Part shown: positions 42,633 through 49,974 of the stretch, one piece after another
Position numbering within the stretch: the first letter of the stretch is position 1
How the letters are laid out: every line of letters begins with the position of its first letter
Source: Planctomicrobium piriforme
GTDB taxonomy: Bacteria; Planctomycetota; Planctomycetia; Pirellulales; UBA1268
NCBI GenBank assembly: GCA_945861585.1
Contig: CAMAVC010000014.1
Span: 1 to 49,974 of the forward strand
Length of the DNA: 49,974 bases
Direction of reading: 5' to 3'
Position numbers and translations under genes: made by a program
Notes under the pieces: generated by a model
Told to the model about the DNA's origin: nothing
Database searches by the model: none
Seen by the model: only the letters and a program-made list of their open reading frames with translations

Positions 42633-43511
42633 GTGGAGGAGGCGCGGGTGCGGGCATCGGGAAGAGCGCTGGTCGGTCGGAGGCCACGGGCTGGCGCAGT
42701 CGAAGCGGCGGCGCGGATTCGTGCGGCCGGCGGATGCGACGCGCCGCTCGGCGTCGTGCTCGGCACGGGGCTCGGCGGCCTGGCCGATCGGCTCGACGAC
42801 GCCTGGGCGATCGCCTCGCGCGACACCGGCTGGCTGGCATCGAGCACGGCCACGGGGCATCGCGGCCGCCTCGTCTGCGGGCGGCTGCGGGGCCGGCCCG
42901 TCGTCATGCTGCAGGGCCGCGTGCATGCCTACGAAGGCTTTCCGCCCGAGACGCTCACGCGCGGCATCGAACTGCTCGCCGCGCTCGGCGCCCGCACGCT
43001 CCTGCTCACCAACGCCTCCGGCGGCCTGCGGCCCGACATGCAGAGCGGCGAGCTGCTCGTGATGAACGATCATCTCGACCTCGTCGCCGAGCCATGGGGC
43101 GACGCGCTCGAGCCCGTCGAGAGCGTCGTCGGACCGACGCCAGGCTGCTGGTATGCGCCGGCGCTCGTGACGCGGGCGCTGCGGGCGGCGTGGGCGGCCG
43201 GCGGACCGGCGCGGCAGGGCGTCTATGCGTATCTTCTCGGGCCCAGTTATGAGACGCGGGCTGAATACCGGATGCTGCGCGTGATGGGGGCCGACGCGGT
43301 CGGCATGTCGACCGTGCCAGAGGTCGTGGCGGGCCGGCTCATGGGGCTCGACGTGGCGGCCGTGTCGGTGGTCACGAACGTCGCCCGGCCCGATGCGCCC
43401 GAACTCACCGATGCCGAGGAGGTGATCCGGCTTGCGGCCGACGCGGCCGAGGGCGTGTGGGCGATCGTGCAGGCGGTGCTCGATGAATTGGGCCCGGTGG
43501 AGCGAGCATGA
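42633..43511 (+). CDS. Purine nucleoside phosphorylase
   Basis: 292 aa. Trimeric-type PNP that cleaves purine nucleosides with phosphate. The segments [56 protein letters not shown] and VSVVTN (base-binding Asn) are in order. The usual GSGLG phosphate loop is GTGLG here (T for S). The gene overlaps surE by ATGA. The first 25 residues are likely beyond the fold, and the start may be a GTG a few codons later. Confidence 0.9.
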   Translation: MEEARVRASGRALVGRRPRAGAVEAAARIRAAGGCDAPLGVVLGTGLGGLADRLDDAWAIASRDTGWLASSTATGHRGRLVCGRLRGRPVVMLQGRVHAYEGFPPETLTRGIELLAALGARTLLLTNASGGLRPDMQSGELLVMNDHLDLVAEPWGDALEPVESVVGPTPGCWYAPALVTRALRAAWAAGGPARQGVYAYLLGPSYETRAEYRMLRVMGADAVGMSTVPEVVAGRLMGLDVAAVSVVTNVARPDAPELTDAEEVIRLAADAAEGVWAIVQAVLDELGPVERA

Positions 43512-44215
43512 ACCGCGTCTTGCTGACGAACGACGATGGCATCGACGCTCCTGGCCTGGCCGCGCTCGTCGAGGCCTGCCGGAGCTGGGCCGGCCAGACG
43601 ATCGTGGTGGCTCCGAAGGATCCACACTCGGGCTGCGGGCATCGCGTCACGACCGATCGGCCGCTTGTGCTCGAACAGGTCGGGCCCGACCGCTACTTCG
43701 TCGACGGTACGCCGGCCGACTGCGTGCGGCTCGCGCTTACGGTGCTCTTTGCCGACGCCCCGGGGCCCGACTGGGTGCTGTCGGGCATCAACGCCGGCGG
43801 CAACCTCGGCGTCGATATCCACCACTCGGGCACGGTCGCAGCGGCCCGCGAAGCGGCGCTGCACGGGGCGCCGGCGCTTGCCGTGTCGCACTACCACCGC
43901 CGCGAGGCGCCGATCGACTGGGAGCGGGCGGCCCGGTGGATGCAGGCCGTGCTCGAGAGCGTGGTACCGCGGCCGCTGGAGCCGGGTGAGTTTTGGAACG
44001 TGAACTTTCCGCATCCTGTGGGGGAGACGGGCCACGCCGTGCCGGATCTCGTGGACTGTGCGATCGATCCCTCGCCGCTGCCGCTGGGGTATGAGAGCGC
44101 GGCCGACGGCTGGCGGTATCGCTCGCGATATCACGAGCGGGCGCGGGTGCCGGGGGGCGACGTCGAGACGTGCTTCGGCGGGCGGATTGCCGTGTCACGC
44201 GGGCGGGTGGTGTAG
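43508..44215 (+). CDS. surE: 5'-nucleotidase SurE
   Basis: 235 aa. Metal-dependent nucleoside monophosphatase. [12 protein letters not shown] holds the metal-binding D9-D10 pair. [12 protein letters not shown] and [25 protein letters not shown] are the other active-site segments. Pairs naturally with the upstream PNP: nucleotide to nucleoside to base. Stop TAG, followed after 27 bp by an R1 copy. Confidence 0.95.
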   Translation: MNRVLLTNDDGIDAPGLAALVEACRSWAGQTIVVAPKDPHSGCGHRVTTDRPLVLEQVGPDRYFVDGTPADCVRLALTVLFADAPGPDWVLSGINAGGNLGVDIHHSGTVAAAREAALHGAPALAVSHYHRREAPIDWERAARWMQAVLESVVPRPLEPGEFWNVNFPHPVGETGHAVPDLVDCAIDPSPLPLGYESAADGWRYRSRYHERARVPGGDVETCFGGRIAVSRGRVV

Positions 44216-44242
44216 AGGGCGTATCATCGCGTCGTCGGGCAT

Positions 44243-44265
44243 GACAGGCTGAAGCCTGTCCTACA
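44243..44265 (-). repeat. R1 hairpin overlapping the Dabb gene stop
   Basis: Exact reverse R1 copy. Its CTA (44261-44263) is the complement of the TAG stop of the neighbouring minus-strand gene. Confidence 0.85.
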
Positions 44266-44572
44266 TACGGGCGGCGAGGTCGACGTCGAACACGCGCACC
44301 TTCGCCCAGTTCGGCGCCTGCTCGGCGACGAACTGGTTGTGGCGCTCGGCGGTCTGATAGCTGTCGTGCGCGGCATGCGACTCGAACACGATCTCGAGGG
44401 CCACGTCGAAATCGCGATCGTTCACCTGCCGGTCGTACGATGCGACCGTGCCGACGGAAAGCGACACCATGCCCGGATGGCCGCTGAGGTATGTTTCGCA
44501 CGCGTCCACGAGCACCTTCACGGCGGCGGGTGAGCGATCCTTGAGCGAGAAGTAGACGGCGTGGGAGAGCAT
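44261..44572 (-). CDS. Dabb (stress-responsive alpha-beta barrel) domain protein
   Basis: 103 aa. MLSHAVYFSLKDRSPAAVKVLVDACETYLSGHPGMVSLSVGTVA..is the Dabb ferredoxin-like fold, and DFDVALEIVFESHAAHDSYQTAERHNQFV the second half. Such small proteins dimerise and act as enzymes, stress proteins or unknown binders. It lies 4 bp downstream of ftsH, in the same operon. Start at 44572 gives the standard length. Confidence 0.85.
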   Translation of the reverse strand: MLSHAVYFSLKDRSPAAVKVLVDACETYLSGHPGMVSLSVGTVASYDRQVNDRDFDVALEIVFESHAAHDSYQTAERHNQFVAEQAPNWAKVRVFDVDLAARM

Positions 44573-44576
44573 GGTG

Positions 44577-46535
<1,959 letters not shown>

Positions 46536-46593
46536 CGATGTGCGGGCTCGCAGGGAGTGGGCGGATCAGCCGTGGGATGTCACAGTGTAGTGT

Positions 46594-47040
46594 ATGAGCC
46601 TGGACCAGAAACGTCCGCCGGCGGGTCCGCCGCCAGAGCAAATCGTGAAGCGCGGCGTGGTGGCGATCGCGCGGCGGGAGGGACGGTTTCTGGCAATCCG
46701 TCGGGGCCGGGCGGTGGCCGCCGGGGGCCGCGTGTGCTTTCCCGGCGGGCACGTCGAGCCGGGCGAGGAGGAGCACGCGGCGGTGGTGCGGGAGTGCCGC
46801 GAGGAGCTCTCCGCGGCCGTCACCGCCGACGCCTGCGTGTGGCGGAGCGTGACGGCCTGGGGCACGGCACTCGCCTGGTGGACCGTCACACTGCCGGAGG
46901 CGGCCGTGCTCGTGCCACATCCGGTGGAGGTCGACGAAATCTTTTGGCTCACCGAGGCCGACCTGCTCGCCGAGGCCGCGCTCCTCGAGGGCAATCGCGA
47001 GTTTTTGCTGGCCGTGCAGCGAGGCGTTGTGCAGTTGTAA
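46594..47040 (+). CDS. Nudix hydrolase
   Basis: 148 aa. The Nudix box GX5EX7REUXEE is seen at 52-71 (GGHVEPGEEEHAAVVRECREEL), with Ser replacing the usual Gly after EE. These enzymes clean oxidised or excess nucleoside diphosphate derivatives. The specific substrate is unknown. It is divergent from ftsH with 58 bp between starts. Confidence 0.88.
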   Translation: MSLDQKRPPAGPPPEQIVKRGVVAIARREGRFLAIRRGRAVAAGGRVCFPGGHVEPGEEEHAAVVRECREELSAAVTADACVWRSVTAWGTALAWWTVTLPEAAVLVPHPVEVDEIFWLTEADLLAEAALLEGNREFLLAVQRGVVQL

Positions 47041-47135
47041 ATTTGCACTGGCCTTCGGCCGCGACCGACGGCTAAGTACACTCGGTTCGTCGATCACCCC
47101 GCACTTTCCCCCCCACCTCCCGAGAGCCACCTCCC

Positions 47136-47597
47136 ATGGAGCAGACGTTCGTGATGTTCAAGCCCGACTGCCTCGAGCGTTGCCTGCTCGGCAGGATCCT
47201 CGCCCGCTTCGAGGAGAAGGGGCTCCGGCTCGTGGCGATGAAGATGCTGCGCGTGACGCCCGCCCTGGCGAAGCAGCACTACGCCGAGCACGTCGCGAAG
47301 CCGTTCTATCCCGGGCTCGAGGAGTTCATCACCGCATCGCCGGTGGTGGCGACGATCTTCGAGGGGCCGGAGGTGATTCGCGTGGTTCGCGACATGCTCG
47401 GGGCCACGAGCGGCTTGAAGGCGGCCGCCGGCACGATCCGGGGCGACTACTCGGCGAGCCGGCAGATGAATCTCGTGCACGCGTCCGACTCGCCCGAGTC
47501 GGCGGCCCGCGAGATCGGCATCTACTTCAAGTCGGATGAAATCCAGGCGTGGGAGCCCTCGCTCGCCTGCTGGCTCCAAGCCCCCGGCGAAACGTGA
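47136..47597 (+). CDS. ndk: Nucleoside diphosphate kinase
   Basis: 153 aa, normal length. Transfers gamma-phosphate between NTPs and NDPs through a phospho-His intermediate, H115 in NLVHASDS. FVMFKPDCLERCLLGRIL and MLGATSG are the other conserved segments. A weak TACACT box lies upstream (47077-47082). The next gene starts 7 bp after, likely the same operon. Confidence 0.94.
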   Translation: MEQTFVMFKPDCLERCLLGRILARFEEKGLRLVAMKMLRVTPALAKQHYAEHVAKPFYPGLEEFITASPVVATIFEGPEVIRVVRDMLGATSGLKAAAGTIRGDYSASRQMNLVHASDSPESAAREIGIYFKSDEIQAWEPSLACWLQAPGET

Positions 47598-47604
47598 TTC
47601 ACCG

Positions 47605-49242
47605 ATGAGCCTGCTCGTCTTCGGGCATCGCAATCCCGACACCGACGCGATCTGTTCGGCGCTCGCCTACGCCGACCTGCTCCAGCGCACGACCCGGCCC
47701 GATGCCGTCGCGGCCTGCTGCGGCCCGCCGAACGAGCGCACCGAGTTCGTCCTGCGGCGCGCGGGCCTCGCGGCGCCGAAGCTCGTGATGGACGTGCGGC
47801 CGCAGGTCGAAGATGTCTGCCGGCGCGAGCTCGTGACAGCATCGTTTGGCGAAGCCTTTTACGAGGCCTACGAACGGATGCGCAAGGGCGACCTGCGGGC
47901 GATCCCCGTGGTGGAGGGCCGGCGGGTCGTGGGCGTGCTCTCGATTCTGACGATGATGGAGCTCTTCTTTGTCGACGCGGCCGACTCGACGAAGGCCCGC
48001 GCCGTGACCACGAGCTTGCAGAAGATCTGCGAGGTGCTCGGTGGGGAGTTTCGCAATCGCGTAGAGCCGGATCGCTCCGACGAGCTGCTCGTGATGGTGG
48101 GTGCGATGAGCGCCGAGGGGTTCACGGAGCGCATGCAGCGGTATCCGCGGGAGCGGCTCGTCGTCGTGTGCGGTGACCGGCCGTCGATCCAGCTGCCGGC
48201 GATCGACGCGGGTGTGCGGGCGGTGGTGATCACGGGCGGCTTCCCGCTCGCCTCCGAGGTGGTGGAGATCGCGAAGGCGAAGAAGGTGTCGGTGATTTCG
48301 AGCCCGTTCGACACGGTGAACACGACGCTCCGGATCAAGTCGGCCCAGTTCATCGATCCGGTCGTCGAGCGCGATATCGTCACGGTGCCGGGCAAGTGGA
48401 CCGTGGCCGAGGCGCGGGGCGTGGTCGAGCGGTCGTCGCAGCCGGTGTTTCCGGTGGTGGGCGACGACGGAGGCCTGGTGGGCCTGGCGTTCAAGTCGGA
48501 CATCATCAATCCGCCGCGGCCGCAGCTCGTGCTCGTCGATCACAACGAGCTCGCCCAGGCGGTGCCGGGAGCCGACGAGGCGGAGATCGTGGAGGTGCTC
48601 GACCACCACCGGCTCGGCGGTGGCCTCAAGAGCACGCAGCCGATCCGGTTCGTGAACGAGCCCGTGGGGTCGACCTGCACGCTCGTGGCCCGGCAGTTTC
48701 GTGCGGCGGGGATCGTGCCCACGCCGGCGATCGCGCTCTGCATGGCGTCGGGCATCATCTCCGACACGCTTCATCTGCGGTCGCCCACCACGACCGACGT
48801 CGATCGTGAAGTGCTGGCGTGGCTGGCGGGCCAGTGCGGCGTGGATCTCGAGCGCTACACACGCGAGTTTTTCGAGATCGGCTCGGCGCTGCGGTCGAAG
48901 ACGCCGGCCGACGTGATCCGCGAAGACTGCAAGGAGTTTTCCGAGAACGGCGTGCGGTTTTCGATCTCGCAGATCGAGGAGACGGGGTTCGATCTCTTTT
49001 GGGAGCGGAAGGACGATCTGCGGGCGGCGCTCGAGGCGTTTGCCGAGAAGCAGCGGCTCGACTTCGCTGCCCTGCTCGTGACCGACGTGGTCAGCAACGG
49101 CTCGCTGCTCTTGCTCTCGAAGGAGTCGGAGGCCTTCGAAGACATCAACTACCCGCGGCTCGACCGCAGCCTCTACGCGCTCGAGAACATCGTCAGCCGC
49201 AAGAAGCAGCTCCTGCCGCTGATTTCACAGCTGCTGTCGTAA
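47605..49242 (+). CDS. CBS/DRTGG-type Mn-dependent inorganic pyrophosphatase
   Basis: 545 aa, as expected for family II PPases with regulatory insert. The DHH-type metal sites are VFGHRNPDTDA (H8, D12, D14) and LDHHRL, and the C-terminal DHHA2 (RSLYALENIVSRKKQ) is present. Between them lie a CBS pair and a DRTGG-like region (about 65-300: IPVVEGRRVVGVLSI, PVFPVVGDDGGLVGLAFKSD). In such enzymes AMP/ADP and diadenosine polyphosphates regulate PPi hydrolysis. It follows ndk and ends in a strong hairpin. Confidence 0.93.
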   Translation: MSLLVFGHRNPDTDAICSALAYADLLQRTTRPDAVAACCGPPNERTEFVLRRAGLAAPKLVMDVRPQVEDVCRRELVTASFGEAFYEAYERMRKGDLRAIPVVEGRRVVGVLSILTMMELFFVDAADSTKARAVTTSLQKICEVLGGEFRNRVEPDRSDELLVMVGAMSAEGFTERMQRYPRERLVVVCGDRPSIQLPAIDAGVRAVVITGGFPLASEVVEIAKAKKVSVISSPFDTVNTTLRIKSAQFIDPVVERDIVTVPGKWTVAEARGVVERSSQPVFPVVGDDGGLVGLAFKSDIINPPRPQLVLVDHNELAQAVPGADEAEIVEVLDHHRLGGGLKSTQPIRFVNEPVGSTCTLVARQFRAAGIVPTPAIALCMASGIISDTLHLRSPTTTDVDREVLAWLAGQCGVDLERYTREFFEIGSALRSKTPADVIREDCKEFSENGVRFSISQIEETGFDLFWERKDDLRAALEAFAEKQRLDFAALLVTDVVSNGSLLLLSKESEAFEDINYPRLDRSLYALENIVSRKKQLLPLISQLLS

Positions 49243-49243
49243 C

Positions 49244-49273
49244 GCGAAACATGAGCCTCCAGCTCATTTTCGC
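49244..49273 (+). terminator. Stem-loop after the pyrophosphatase gene
   Basis: GCGAAACATGAGC (49244-49256) pairs with GCTCATTTTCGC (49262-49273), 12 base pairs with one bulged C and a CTCCA loop, 1 bp after the TAA stop. A second perfect 6-bp stem GCCGAC/GTCGGC with loop CTTC follows at 49277-49292. There is no long T-run, so efficient intrinsic termination is uncertain. The rest of 49293-49405 holds only a direct repeat GTGCTCACCCGGCC. Confidence 0.5.
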
Positions 49274-49405
49274 TTGGCCGACCTTCGTCGGCTGGTGCTC
49301 ACCCGGCCGGCTGGTTTCACGGCAAGTCTCGGCATCGTGCCGAACTTGCCTTGGCGGGCCTCCGCCCGCTAGTGCTCACCCGGCCCTCCGGGCCTGGCGC
49401 TTTGA

Positions 49406-49459
49406 TGTAGGACAGGCTTCAGCCTGTCTCTTCTTCCGACAGGCTAAAGCCTGTCCTAC
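49406..49459. repeat. Two R1 hairpins head to head
   Basis: A plus-oriented copy (49406-49428) and a reverse copy (49438-49459) meet in the convergent gap. The reverse copy holds the complement of the TAG stop of pyrF (49456-49458). Confidence 0.85.
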
Positions 49460-49974
49460 GACGTGAGTCGCCCTGCCGGTGTATCCGACGCGAGCCGCTC
49501 GATCATGTCGCGGCAGGCCCGCTCCACGGCGGTCTGCCACTGCGCGTCGGTGAGCCCGGCGTTCATCTCGGGCCGCGTGTGGGCGAAGATGACGTCTCGC
49601 GCGCTCACGACGAGCGCCCCGAGTCCGTCCGAATGGAACGCCCCGCGCACGTCGGCGGCCCGGCCGCCCTGCTTGCCGAACCCGGGCACGAGGATCCACG
49701 CGTGCGGCATCGCGGCGCGCATCGCGTCGAGCTGCCGGGGCCAGGTGGCGCCCACCACGGCGCCGATCGCGCCATAGGTGCCCCCGTCGGCGGTGCGGGC
49801 GGCGAGTGCTTCGACACCCGCGGCCACGTGCTCGAAGAGCGTGCGGCCGTCGATGGTGAGATCCTGAAAGTCCTTGCTGCCGGGGTTCGACGTCTTCACG
49901 AGGATGAAGATCCCGGCGCCGCGCTCGTGGGCGGTCTTCACGAACGGCTCGACGGAGTCGAGGCCGAGGTAGGG
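49456..49974 (-). CDS. pyrF: Orotidine 5'-phosphate decarboxylase, C-terminal part
   Basis: Partial: at least 172 codons, continuing beyond the window. The frame begins PYLGLDSVEPF at the edge, then ILVKTSNPGSKDFQDL and HAWILVPGFGKQGG are the phosphate-side motifs of the type 2 (long) enzyme. It makes UMP in pyrimidine synthesis. An in-frame GTG at 49941 should not be taken as the start because the conserved sequence runs on past it. The stop is inside an R1 copy. Confidence 0.9.
   Translation of the reverse strand, partial: PYLGLDSVEPFVKTAHERGAGIFILVKTSNPGSKDFQDLTIDGRTLFEHVAAGVEALAARTADGGTYGAIGAVVGATWPRQLDAMRAAMPHAWILVPGFGKQGGRAADVRGAFHSDGLGALVVSARDVIFAHTRPEMNAGLTDAQWQTAVERACRDMIERLASDTPAGRLTS

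Noticed and set aside
47043-47082. Promoter for ndk with TTGCAC and TACACT
   Set aside because: The two boxes are 28 bp apart, too far. With a 17-bp spacer the -35 is only TTCGGC.

Overview
The window is about 50 kb of dense, high-GC bacterial chromosome. It most likely comes from a member of the Planctomycetota (Pirellulales-like). The reasons are tetrahydromethanopterin-type genes in a bacterial housekeeping background, several secreted or outer-membrane proteins of planctomycete style (YHS-module protein, beta-barrel protein, GH-like giant protein), a Rho factor with a long G/Q-rich N-terminus, and many ATGA-coupled gene pairs. No phage, plasmid or CRISPR locus is visible.

Layout. 1-531: repeat-rich, non-coding. 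532-8838: a giant secreted protein (+), then a minus-strand operon of thioester-reductase-like SDR, HHxxxDG acyltransferase, GT2 glycosyltransferase and a small protein, which looks like a glycolipid pathway. 8938-9063: promoter and tRNA-Ser(CGA). 9120-12370: an accessory block of lower GC with a DUF2442/DUF4160 pair, a zinc-ribbon protein, a methyltransferase, a GT8-like and a GT29 (sialyltransferase)-like enzyme. 12440-15195: RNase D and a NhaD-type antiporter. 15253-18080: membrane protein, MfnB-like enzyme and PHA_gran_rgn protein (ATGA-chained), then a TPR lipoprotein-like or secreted protein. 18061-19071: an STN-like secreted protein. 19230-22502: glpD-glpK. 22554-23975: thioredoxin-fold/YHS protein. 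24201-25923: rho with a strong promoter and a leader of roughly 275 nt. 25947-30697: conserved hypotheticals, an Arg-rich disordered protein and an outer-membrane beta-barrel candidate. 30836-33212: tandem Cys/Met PLP enzymes. 33415-35858: PQQ-type propeller and a degenerate SDR. 36060-41582: pabA, pabB and a DHPS-like (DUF6513) gene, divergent from DUF447 and beta-RFAP synthase. 41616-49974: dapA, purine nucleoside phosphorylase, surE, Dabb protein, ftsH, Nudix, ndk, CBS/DRTGG inorganic pyrophosphatase and the end of pyrF.

How genes work together. PabA/PabB make p-aminobenzoate precursor, RFAP synthase joins p-aminobenzoate to PRPP, and MfnB makes the furan precursor of the methanofuran-type C1 carrier. 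The DHPS-like and DUF447 proteins travel with these genes. Together they outline an H4MPT/methanofuran C1 module split over two places 20 kb apart. The right end is a nucleotide, phosphate and proteostasis housekeeping set.

Repeats. A 23-bp REP-like hairpin family (R1; core GACAGGCTGAAGCCTGTC) has about 16 full or decayed copies between genes. In several places it supplies the TAG stop codon of the neighbouring gene. A MITE-like element of about 142 bp (GGCTCGGGGTTACCCC ends) occurs at 205-346 and 35910-36051, with a decayed copy at 1-83. No intact transposase was found.
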